In this document: positions 1 to 5,460 of the stretch, one piece after another
Position numbering within the stretch: the first letter of the stretch is position 1
Layout: every line of letters begins with the position of its first letter
Origin: an uncultured Clostridia bacterium
GTDB taxonomy: Bacteria > Bacillota > Clostridia > Christensenellales > UBA1242
Direction: 5' to 3'
Length of the DNA stretch: 7,361 nt
Assembly (NCBI GenBank): GCA_905236445.1
Contig: CAJOPQ010000029.1
Location: forward strand, 1-7,361
Translations under genes and position numbers: made by a program
Notes under the pieces: generated by a model
Seen by the model: the letters and a program-made list of their open reading frames with translations, nothing else
Told to the model about the DNA's origin: nothing
The model's database searches: none

Positions 1-1264
1 AGACATCTATGAAGAATATCGACTACAAGTGTACAAAGTTATTAATTTCTTGAAAGGCAATCTTACAGAAGCAAAAGAAATCTTAACGAACAAAATGTTA
101 AATGCTTCAAAGTTAGAGTTGTATGAGAAGGCTATCGAGTATCGTAATCACTTGGAATTGATTGAAAACTTGAAACGACTAAATATAACAGAATTAATAC
201 GCAGAGAAGATATTGATATATTTGGATATGCTACAGACGGAGAACATAGTGCAATATGTTTGCTTGTTGTACGTGGTGGAAAAATGGTCGGCAGCAGCAA
301 CTATTCTGTTGTTGACGGAAGTATTCAAGATGAAGAAACAATAACAAACTTTATAACACAGTATTATATCAGTCAGAGGCAAGTCCCCGACAATATTATT
401 TGTGAGCTAGACAATCTAGATTCACTTCAACAATGGCTAGATGATTTTGCAGGTAAGAAAATTAATCTCTCCAGCCCCAAAATTGCTACAAAGAGAAAGT
501 TGTTAGATATGGCAAATGATAATGCAAAAGAGTTCTTGACAAAAACAATTCAACAGAGTAGTGTATATTTACTCAAAACTCAAGGCGCTATGCGAACATT
601 GCAAGAAAAACTTGGCCTAAGATCTTTGCCTCTTAGAATAGAAGGCTATGATATTTCTAACTTACAAGGAACAAATACAGTTTCTAGCATGGTTGTATTT
701 GAGAACGCAATGCCTAATAAGAAACATTATAGAAAATTTAAAATAGATATAGATCAACAAAATGATTTCTATAGCATGCTTCAGACAATTACAAGAAGAT
801 TTAATGAATACAAGAAAGGTGAAGATGTTAGCTTTGCAAGAAAGCCAGATTTGATCTTGATAGATGGAGGTCTAGGACAGTTACACAAAGCACATGAAGC
901 ATTGATTAATCAAGGAATAGATATAGATATTGTGTCACTTGCAAAGCGTGATGAGATGATCTATACGACTAAAAGTTCCACTCCTATTCGCCTTGCCAAA
1001 AGTGATTATGCCCTTCGCCTGTTACAAAATGTGCGTGATGAAAGTCATAGGTTTGCAATAACATTCAATAGAAGTCTTAGAAAAAACGCACTTACTAGCG
1101 AATTAAACAAAATAGAAGGCGTTGGCAACAAAACTGTTGACAAACTGCTTACTCATTTCAAAAATATTGCAAATATCAAAAATGCGAGTGTTGAGCAATT
1201 GAATGAAGTTGTTAACAATAGAGTTGCCAACACCATATATAATTATTATCATAACAAGGCATAG
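1..1264 (+). CDS. uvrC: UvrABC excinuclease subunit C, C-terminal two thirds (5' partial)
   Basis: UvrC makes the incisions on both sides of a DNA lesion after UvrA/UvrB have located it (nucleotide excision repair, cytoplasm). The reading frame is open from base 2, so the gene enters from the left; the first in-frame GTG (29) is internal. About 420 residues are present of the roughly 600 usual for the family. The N-terminal GIY-YIG nuclease domain lies outside the window. Visible in order: the UVR motif that contacts UvrB (about nt 74-173); the RNase H-like 5' nuclease domain with its expected acidic and histidine residues in YDISN (Asp codon at 650), LIDGG (Asp at 863) and DESHRFA (His at 1046); and a tandem helix-hairpin-helix DNA-binding end (IEGVGNKT near 1112-1135). 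No frameshift or missing catalytic residue is seen. It ends in TAG and is followed at once by a terminator, so it closes its transcription unit. Confidence 0.97.
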   Translation, partial: DIYEEYRLQVYKVINFLKGNLTEAKEILTNKMLNASKLELYEKAIEYRNHLELIENLKRLNITELIRREDIDIFGYATDGEHSAICLLVVRGGKMVGSSNYSVVDGSIQDEETITNFITQYYISQRQVPDNIICELDNLDSLQQWLDDFAGKKINLSSPKIATKRKLLDMANDNAKEFLTKTIQQSSVYLLKTQGAMRTLQEKLGLRSLPLRIEGYDISNLQGTNTVSSMVVFENAMPNKKHYRKFKIDIDQQNDFYSMLQTITRRFNEYKKGEDVSFARKPDLILIDGGLGQLHKAHEALINQGIDIDIVSLAKRDEMIYTTKSSTPIRLAKSDYALRLLQNVRDESHRFAITFNRSLRKNALTSELNKIEGVGNKTVDKLLTHFKNIANIKNASVEQLNEVVNNRVANTIYNYYHNKA

Positions 1265-1290
1265 ATTCTACAACTTGCCTTGTTTTTTTA
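1253..1290 (+). terminator. Intrinsic terminator of uvrC, overlapping the stop codon
   Basis: A perfect 9-bp stem, AACAAGGCA (1253-1261) with TGCCTTGTT (1276-1284), is followed by a T-run (1283-1289). The left arm lies inside the last uvrC codons and the TAG stop (1262-1264) is in the loop, so ribosomes finishing uvrC would compete with hairpin folding. Confidence 0.85.
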
Positions 1291-1326
1291 CTTGCAGTAT
1301 AGAACAAATTCATTAAATTACTCATA

Positions 1327-1332
1327 TATAAT
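1327..1332 (+). promoter_or_regulatory. Possible -10 box of the small Cys-repeat gene
   Basis: A perfect TATAAT lies 28 bases before the ATG at 1360 and 15 bases before its ribosome binding site (AGGA, 1347-1350). No good sigma-A -35 box sits 16-18 bases upstream. The stretch also reads as an AC (1304-1305) then CATA (1323-1326) arrangement with a 17-base gap, loosely like a mother-cell sporulation (sigma-K type) promoter with one mismatch. That reading is speculative; AT-rich DNA gives such matches by chance. Confidence 0.35.
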
Positions 1333-1359
1333 ACAAAACATAAAAAAGGAATAAAGTAT

Positions 1360-1542
1360 ATGAATTTGTTTTCTAATGATGTTTTATTAATTCTTCTAAT
1401 ATCGATTCTTTCTTCAGCCACAGAGACGGACCTCAATACCAACTCTAACTTCTTACTACTACTTCTTCTTATCCTTAGCATGAACAACGACAACAATTCT
1501 TGCAACAGTTGTAATTCTTGCAGCGCATGCAACAGTTTCTAG
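1360..1542 (+). CDS. Small hydrophobic peptide with C-terminal (Cys-x-x)4 motif
   Basis: I do not recognise a named family. The 60-residue product has two hydrophobic runs (residues 8-17 and 31-39, the second almost pure leucine) separated by a polar Ser/Thr/Asn segment. It ends in an Asn/Ser-rich tail with cysteines at 48, 51, 54 and 57, exactly three residues apart. The tail is built from NSC triplets, and the DNA shows it: AATTCTTGC occurs twice in an 18-base period (1495 and 1513). AGGA (1347-1350) lies nine bases before the ATG, and the gene sits between the uvrC terminator and a terminator of its own, so it looks like a monocistronic gene rather than a shadow frame. The layout suggests a membrane peptide with a metal-binding or disulfide-forming tail. 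Short hydrophobic, cysteine-rich peptides are common in spore-forming Bacillota, so a spore-envelope role is possible but unproven. No RiPP-modifying enzyme is nearby. Confidence 0.6.
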   Translation: MNLFSNDVLLILLISILSSATETDLNTNSNFLLLLLLILSMNNDNNSCNSCNSCSACNSF

Positions 1543-1549
1543 ACAAAAA

Positions 1550-1572
1550 AATCCTTGTAATTAGCAAGGATT
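1550..1572. terminator. Bidirectional terminator between two convergent genes
   Basis: A perfect 8-bp stem, AATCCTTG (1550-1557) with CAAGGATT (1565-1572), has a 7-base loop. It is flanked by an A-run on the left (1545-1551), which is the U-tract for the leftward gene at 1623-2210, and by a T-rich stretch on the right (1571-1580) for the rightward small gene ending at 1542. The leftward version has the better U-tract. Confidence 0.75.
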
Positions 1573-1622
1573 ATTATTATTTAAAACTTTGTCATTTTCT
1601 TTTTTGTTATTGTCTTCTACAC

Positions 1623-2210
1623 TTAAACTGTAGGACGTTCCAGCAACCACGTAAATTCTGCATCAAGTTCAGCTGCTTGACTAATATCATCTACACTAAC
1701 AACCACATACACATATTTAGTAGATCCAACACCACTTGAAATAGACGCACCAGCAAAATTATTAAGAAGCGTAACAGAAGATATATTAGATACTTTTGTG
1801 TCAGAAACATAATATTGCAAACTAAGATTAGTTTTAGTTGTAGTGGTTGTATCTAAGGAAATTTCAACACCAGTCAAATTAGTTTGATTGATGAACTTGT
1901 ATTCATATACAACTTGTTGATGCCTATAATCAAGAGACACTTGTGCAGGCGACAACTCGTCTGACAGATGATCTGGACCTAGTTCTATTTCTGTATAACC
2001 AGACTCGTTTTCCATAGCTGTCGTATTTACACCAACAATTGTATTTCCAGACAATCGCACATTAACATCTACTGCTGTAAAGCGGACCCTAACAGTGGAT
2101 GTCGCATTTTGTCTAGCAGTAACCAAAACTACAATCATAGTCGTAACAGCCAATACTACAGCAACACTCAAAATGCTAGCAATTAATATTAATTTCTTTT
2201 TTGTTGTCAT
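1623..2210 (-). CDS. Predicted exported or membrane-anchored beta-rich protein, function unknown
   Basis: The 195-residue product starts with a lysine-rich n-region (KKK, residues 4-6) and one long hydrophobic segment (about 7-31). This is a signal peptide or uncleaved anchor; a VTA-type cleavage site ends near residue 32. The rest is rich in Ser, Thr, Val and Asn, has no cysteine, alternates polar and hydrophobic residues as beta strands do, and contains a run of five threonines (121-125). It ends with an EFTWLLE-like strand. The overall plan recalls the exported beta-sandwich proteins of the SipW/TasA/camelysin type in Bacillota, but I cannot name a family and this comparison is weak. The start is supported by GGGGA (2216-2220) five bases before the ATG. 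It has its own strong promoter upstream and shares a bidirectional terminator downstream, so it is probably transcribed alone. Base composition matches its neighbours. Confidence 0.85.
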   Translation of the reverse strand: MTTKKKLILIASILSVAVVLAVTTMIVVLVTARQNATSTVRVRFTAVDVNVRLSGNTIVGVNTTAMENESGYTEIELGPDHLSDELSPAQVSLDYRHQQVVYEYKFINQTNLTGVEISLDTTTTTKTNLSLQYYVSDTKVSNISSVTLLNNFAGASISSGVGSTKYVYVVVSVDDISQAAELDAEFTWLLERPTV

Positions 2211-2266
2211 TTATTTCCCCATTTGGACAAGATATATGTCTATTTCGTTTTATTATTTGCGTAATT

Positions 2267-2295
2267 ATTTTACAATTAATTGTTATAGTTGTCAA
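2267..2295 (-). promoter_or_regulatory. Sigma-A promoter of the exported-protein gene
   Basis: On the minus strand TTGACA (2290-2295) is separated by exactly 17 bases from TAAAAT (2267-2272): a full -35 consensus and five of six -10 bases. Transcription would start near 2260, giving an untranslated leader of about 50 bases. A 12-bp perfect palindrome, ACAATTAATTGT (2272-2283), overlaps the spacer and the edge of the -10 box and could be an operator. Confidence 0.8.
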
Positions 2296-2336
2296 ATAAA
2301 TAAATAAAAGAAACTAATAATATACACTATATTGGC

Positions 2337-2957
2337 TCAATTTTTTTTCTTATACACAATATTTATTCCATAACCTATAGAGAACAAGACAGCTCCAAGC
2401 AAATCAGATAGAAGATCATACATTGTATCCGCTAGTGCAGCATGACCAACATATGCCACACCATTTATATCCGTATGTCTCTGAGAGTTTAGCCCAAGAA
2501 ACTCATCTCCAAAATATTCCCAAAGTTCCCACAACACCCCACCAATAACAGCAATGCCTATAATAAACAGTACTACAAAAACAACGCTCTTACATTTGTT
2601 GTTGAGATAATTGTTAAGATATAGCCCTAGACCAGCTAATAATACACCACTTAATCCATGCAAAATTATATCATAATATTCGAAGTAATTATACAGTCCA
2701 TATATTGTTCCAGCAAGGGTAGATAGCATGATAAAAATATAATAGAATATAGATATGTAGTCTGGTAAGTGAAATCTGAATATAGCATTAAGCAACAATG
2801 GCACACAGATTAGTGCTATGAATACTATAGACATGATTATGTTAAAAGTAGAACTGAGATCTTGCATAAAGATTGTTAAAAATAACGTAACCACGCCTAT
2901 AGCAATAGCAACTACAAAGAGCATATTAGATATAGACATTTTGGATTTTTTTATCAT
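2337..2957 (-). CDS. Polytopic membrane protein, YjdF/DUF2238-like
   Basis: The 206-residue product has about six hydrophobic helices (roughly 11-31, 38-58, 66-88, 98-115, 124-146 and 184-202). Polar residues typical of the YjdF/DUF2238 family sit in or beside them: Asp96 and His100 (YYDIILHGLSG), the glutamates of VLWELWEYFGD (Glu144, Glu147), and the ADTMYDLLSDLLGA signature (Asp177, Thr178, Asp181, Asp185). Family members are integral membrane proteins of unknown biochemical role; the buried charged residues hint at metal or small-molecule binding, which is inference. AAAGGA (2965-2970) lies seven bases before the ATG. The gene lies 110 bases downstream of prfA in the same direction, beyond a terminator, and I found no convincing promoter of its own, so readthrough from prfA may contribute. 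Only a weak AT-only hairpin follows the TGA stop. Confidence 0.85.
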   Translation of the reverse strand: MIKKSKMSISNMLFVVAIAIGVVTLFLTIFMQDLSSTFNIIMSIVFIALICVPLLLNAIFRFHLPDYISIFYYIFIMLSTLAGTIYGLYNYFEYYDIILHGLSGVLLAGLGLYLNNYLNNKCKSVVFVVLFIIGIAVIGGVLWELWEYFGDEFLGLNSQRHTDINGVAYVGHAALADTMYDLLSDLLGAVLFSIGYGINIVYKKKN

Positions 2958-3021
2958 AAATTTTTCCTTTTATTAGACAATATTATTTGTAGTTTGTGCA
3001 AAAAAATAAAGAAATAATCAC

Positions 3022-3054
3022 AAAAAAATAACTATGCAATAAATTACATAGTTA
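3022..3054 (-). terminator. Intrinsic terminator of the prmC-prfA unit
   Basis: On the minus strand TAACTATG and CATAGTTA (plus-strand arms 3047-3054 and 3029-3036) form a perfect 8-bp stem with a 10-base loop, followed by seven Us (A-run 3022-3028). It starts 13 bases after the prfA stop codon. Confidence 0.8.
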
Positions 3055-3067
3055 ATTTTTCTAGCAA

Positions 3068-4141
3068 TCACTCTATATCCATTTGCTCTAGTTTCGCCCT
3101 TTGGTCTGCCATTCTAAGATTCTCTACTAGATTGTCTATATTTCCGTCCAAAAAGCTCTGCAGATTATACTCGGTATAATTGATTCTGTGGTCTGTTAAT
3201 CTTCCTTGTGGATAATTATATGTCCTTATCCTTTCGCTTCTATCGCCTGTCCCTACTTGGCTTTTTCTATTAGCGGCATATTCGCTATCTTTCTGCATTT
3301 GATAATAATCATACAACTTGCTTTTCAAGACTCGGAATGCTTTCTCTTTGTTTTTGGTTTGCGATCTCTCGTCTTGACAACACACAACAATACCTGTAGG
3401 AAGATGCGTAAGTCTAATAGCACTGTCTGTTGTGTTAACATGTTGTCCACCAGCACCACTAGATCTATAGGTATCTATCTTAACATCTTTATCATTAATC
3501 TCTACATCTACATCTTCATGTTCTGGCAAAACTGCAACAGTCGATGTCGAGGTGTGAATTCTGCCTTGACTCTCTGTCTCTGGCACACGTTGAACTCTGT
3601 GTACACCACTCTCATATTTCAACTTACTAAAAGCGCCAAGTCCTTTGACCATAAAAGACACTTCTTTGATTCCATTCAATTCTGTTTCGTTCATGTCTAG
3701 CACTTCTACTTTCCAGTGCATTTTCTCAGCATACATAGAGTACATTCTAAACAAAACGCTACAGAACAAACTACTTTCTTCTCCACCTGCACCACTACGT
3801 ATCTCCATAATGACGTTATTGTCATCATTGGCATCTTTAGGTAGTAACAATATCTTGATCTCATCTTCTAGCGCAGATAATGCTTGCTTATTATCCTTAA
3901 TTTCCTCCTCTAACAACTCAACCATCTCTACATCTTTCTCTGATTTCAACAATTCTTCTGCAGACTGAATATCATTGACAAGTTTCTCATATCTAACATA
4001 TGCGTGTGCAATAGGTTCAAGAGTAGAATATTCTTTGGCAAGTTTGGTATATTCTTTCATATCTGCAATAATATTTGGATCCACTAGACTTGCAGATAAC
4101 TGATCATATTTCTCTTTAATCGTTTTTAACTTATCTAACAT
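3068..4141 (-). CDS. prfA: Peptide chain release factor 1 (RF1)
   Basis: RF1 enters the ribosomal A site at UAA and UAG stop codons and triggers hydrolysis of the finished chain. The chosen start gives 357 residues, the usual length. It has GGAG (4149-4152) seven bases upstream, whereas the in-frame ATG at 4168 would add nine basic residues, has no binding site, and lies inside prmC. Domains in order: N-terminal helices and PCRF region (about 1-190, with RSGAGGEES at 115-123), the anticodon-like tripeptide PET at 187-189 (the PxT form that marks RF1 rather than RF2), and the catalytic loop GAGGQ with Gly231-Gly232-Gln233, followed by the conserved QTKNKEKA and NYPQGRLTDHRI segments. Gln233 is the residue PrmC methylates. 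The gene overlaps the end of prmC by 11 bases, implying translational coupling. Its own stop is UGA, read by RF2, not by RF1 itself. Confidence 0.98.
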   Translation of the reverse strand: MLDKLKTIKEKYDQLSASLVDPNIIADMKEYTKLAKEYSTLEPIAHAYVRYEKLVNDIQSAEELLKSEKDVEMVELLEEEIKDNKQALSALEDEIKILLLPKDANDDNNVIMEIRSGAGGEESSLFCSVLFRMYSMYAEKMHWKVEVLDMNETELNGIKEVSFMVKGLGAFSKLKYESGVHRVQRVPETESQGRIHTSTSTVAVLPEHEDVDVEINDKDVKIDTYRSSGAGGQHVNTTDSAIRLTHLPTGIVVCCQDERSQTKNKEKAFRVLKSKLYDYYQMQKDSEYAANRKSQVGTGDRSERIRTYNYPQGRLTDHRINYTEYNLQSFLDGNIDNLVENLRMADQRAKLEQMDIE

Positions 4142-4970
4142 TTTGCTTCTCCTTTTTTTTGGTAGCAACTATTATTCTGTCGTTGCCACTATAATCTTTT
4201 ATTAATCTAATATCTTCGAAATTTTCATCTAGCATATCCACTACATCTTCGCCTTGTCTGTATCCAATCTCTAGAAACAATTTCCCACCGTCATTTAGAA
4301 ATGTATGTGCTTGATTTGCAATAATCTTGTAATAACTCAGCCCATTGTCTTGTGCAACCAACGCCATCTTTGGATCGTTTTTCTTAACCAGTCTGTCTAA
4401 TGTCTTATATTCACTCTCTGATATATATGGTGGATTGGAAACAATAATATCAAATTTGCTATTAATTCCTTGAAACATGTCTGACCACACAACCCTAATA
4501 TACACACCATTAGACATTGCGTTAACAAATGTATCTTTGATTGCTTCTTTGCTATAATCCGAACATACAACATTAGCATTAGATTTGTTGGCTATAGCTA
4601 TCCCTATGCATCCACTTCCACAACATAGATCCAATACATCTAGTTGCCTGTCTCCAATTTCTTCCAAAACTTTTTCTACAAGCAGTTCTGTCTCCATTCT
4701 TGGTGTAAGCGTATGCTTGCTATAAGGAATAAATACATCATAGAATAACGTTCCACCAACAATTTTTTGGATAGGCACATTTTTCTTCAAATGTTGAACA
4801 ATGTATTTATCTATTTTCTTTGCCTGCTTCTCATCTACCTTTTTAAATATTGACCAATCGTCAATATCAATATCTAGCACATAGCTTGTAATAATTTTGA
4901 AATCATTGTAGAAATCTGGATGAACGCTGAATATAGATGAATATTTCTTTTTAATATCGTTTAGTTCCAT
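4131..4970 (-). CDS. prmC: Release factor glutamine N5-methyltransferase
   Basis: PrmC transfers a methyl group from S-adenosylmethionine to the side-chain nitrogen of the GGQ glutamine in RF1 and RF2, which raises their release activity. The 279-residue product matches family length. Visible features: an N-terminal helical domain that holds the release factor (about 1-85); the linker TLTPRMETE (87-95), usually PRPETE, with Met in place of the second Pro; the SAM-binding loop DLCCGSG (114-120); and the catalytic NPPY at 179-182, which positions the target amide. The start at 4970 has AAGGA (4976-4980) five bases upstream; the in-frame ATG at 4985 has none. It overlaps prfA, which encodes its substrate. 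The order prmC then prfA is the reverse of E. coli and B. subtilis but, as I recall, is usual in clostridia. No promoter fits between the hairpin at 4990-5030 and the start, so its RNA must cross at least that hairpin. Confidence 0.96.
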   Translation of the reverse strand: MELNDIKKKYSSIFSVHPDFYNDFKIITSYVLDIDIDDWSIFKKVDEKQAKKIDKYIVQHLKKNVPIQKIVGGTLFYDVFIPYSKHTLTPRMETELLVEKVLEEIGDRQLDVLDLCCGSGCIGIAIANKSNANVVCSDYSKEAIKDTFVNAMSNGVYIRVVWSDMFQGINSKFDIIVSNPPYISESEYKTLDRLVKKNDPKMALVAQDNGLSYYKIIANQAHTFLNDGGKLFLEIGYRQGEDVVDMLDENFEDIRLIKDYSGNDRIIVATKKKEKQNVR

Positions 4971-4989
4971 ATTTTTCCTTAACATTTTT

Positions 4990-5030
4990 ACAAAATAAAA
5001 CTCATATCATTGCACCAATAATATGAGTTT
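4990..5030 (-). terminator. 15-bp hairpin with U-rich tail before prmC (candidate attenuator)
   Basis: On the leftward RNA the arm AAACUCAUAUUAUUG (5016-5030) pairs over all 15 positions, with one U-G wobble, with CAAUGAUAUGAGUUU (4998-5012), closing on a GUG triloop (5013-5015). The tail UAUUUUG follows. This has the shape of an intrinsic terminator, yet it lies only 10 bases before the prmC ribosome binding site, inside the leader of the very genes it would cut off. That is the classic position of an attenuator. It could instead be a second, back-up terminator for rpmE. Confidence 0.6.
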
Positions 5031-5079
5031 AAAAAAAAGTAGGTCCTATAGAATTGAGTCGTCAATAAAAACTCATATT
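4998..5079. repeat. Three copies of an AAACTCATAT segment (two direct, one inverted)
   Basis: AAACTCATAT occurs at 4998-5007 and 5069-5078, and its exact complement ATATGAGTTT at 5021-5030. On the leftward RNA the middle copy can pair either with the upstream copy (11 bp, 5069-5079 with 5020-5030) or with the downstream copy (the hairpin at 4998-5030). These are mutually exclusive folds. Confidence 0.8.
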
Positions 5080-5116
5080 TATATCATGTGTGATATAAAA
5101 TCCTACAAAACCTACC
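5031..5116 (-). promoter_or_regulatory. Three-way-junction RNA element with U-tract between rpmE and prmC
   Basis: On the leftward RNA, GGUAGGUUUUGUAGGA (5101-5116) pairs along its whole length with UUCUAUAGGACCUACU (5038-5053): 16 consecutive pairs, five of them G-U wobbles. Inside this helix are a 9-bp stem UUUAUAUCA/UGAUAUAAA (5091-5099 with 5078-5086, CACA loop) and a 6-bp stem UGAGUU/GACUCA (5070-5075 with 5055-5060, 9-base loop). They are joined by linkers of only one, two and one base. A run of seven to eight Us (A-run 5031-5038) follows directly, so the closed form should terminate transcription. All five wobbles are allowed only on the leftward RNA; on the other strand they would be A-C mismatches. 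This argues for selection on an RNA. It begins eight bases after the rpmE stop. I recognise no known riboswitch class in it; the simplest alternative is an elaborate rpmE terminator. Confidence 0.65.
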
Positions 5117-5124
5117 AATTGTAA

Positions 5125-5331
5125 CTAATCAAGATTATATTTCTTCTTGAACTTATCTACTCTACCTGCAGTATCTACTAACTTCTGCTTACCAGAATAG
5201 AAAGGATGACACTTATCGCAAACTTCTATTCTAAGAGTGTCTCCCTTGATTGTAGAACCTGTCTTAAAAGTATTTCCACAGCCACAAATTACAGTGACTT
5301 CATGATAATCTGGATGTATATTTTCTCTCAT
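5125..5331 (-). CDS. rpmE: 50S ribosomal protein L31, zinc-binding (C+) type
   Basis: L31 is a small protein of the large ribosomal subunit that helps bridge the two subunits. The 68-residue product opens with MRENIHPDYHEV, the family's usual N-terminus, and carries the four zinc ligands Cys16, Cys18, Cys38 and Cys41 (CGC...CDKC), then the conserved HPFYSGKQK segment. This is the zinc-loaded form; under zinc shortage many bacteria replace it with a cysteine-free paralogue, not seen here. The start at 5331 is set by GAGG (5340-5343) eight bases upstream. An in-frame ATG at 5376 lies upstream of the predicted transcription start and inside the promoter, so it is rejected. The stop is TAG, which only RF1 reads, and is followed within eight bases by the structured element that precedes prmC-prfA. 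Confidence 0.97.
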   Translation of the reverse strand: MRENIHPDYHEVTVICGCGNTFKTGSTIKGDTLRIEVCDKCHPFYSGKQKLVDTAGRVDKFKKKYNLD

Positions 5332-5365
5332 TGTATCAACCTCAAATAAATTATTTTGCGTGACT

Positions 5366-5394
5366 ATTATACTCAAAAATAACTGTCAAGTCAA
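5366..5394 (-). promoter_or_regulatory. Sigma-A promoter of rpmE
   Basis: On the minus strand TTGACT (5389-5394), 17 bases, then TATAAT (5366-5371): five of six and six of six consensus bases with ideal spacing. Transcription would start near 5358, giving a leader of about 27 bases. This is the best promoter in the window, as expected for a ribosomal protein gene, and it probably also drives prmC-prfA through readthrough. Confidence 0.88.
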
Positions 5395-5460
5395 TACAAT
5401 TTACAAAAAAATATTATTTTTAGTTAAAGTTTTGCGTACTATAATAATTTTTGCACACAA

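Noticed and set aside
1212..1532. 106-codon open frame on the minus strand over the uvrC end and the small Cys-repeat gene
   Set aside because: It has no ribosome binding site, runs through the uvrC terminator and is opposite a frame with a good binding site; it is a shadow.
1360..1542. RiPP precursor peptide of the Cys-rich (SCIFF-like) kind
   Set aside because: Cysteine spacing does not match SCIFF, the peptide is far more hydrophobic, and no radical-SAM or transport gene lies nearby.
3206..3968. Two long plus-strand open frames (164 and 107 codons) inside prfA
   Set aside because: They are antisense to a complete, well-conserved prfA and have no recognisable protein features or binding sites.
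5038..5067. Internal minus-strand promoter for prmC (TTGACG, 18 bases, TACTTT)
   Set aside because: The -10 box matches only three of six bases and the stretch is better explained by the junction helix; it is still possible as a weak start.
5038..5116. Miniature inverted-repeat transposable element
   Set aside because: The end repeats differ at five of 16 bases, always in the way that preserves RNA pairing on one strand, and no target-site duplication is evident; an RNA element fits better. A genome-wide copy search would settle it.
5332..5376. Upstream ATG for rpmE at 5376
   Set aside because: It lies in the promoter region upstream of the predicted transcript start; L31 normally begins at the MRENIHP residues.
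5406..5452. Possible murC terminator
   Set aside because: The stem is entirely A-U with a bulge and a 23-base loop; it is too weak to list as a feature in such AT-rich DNA.
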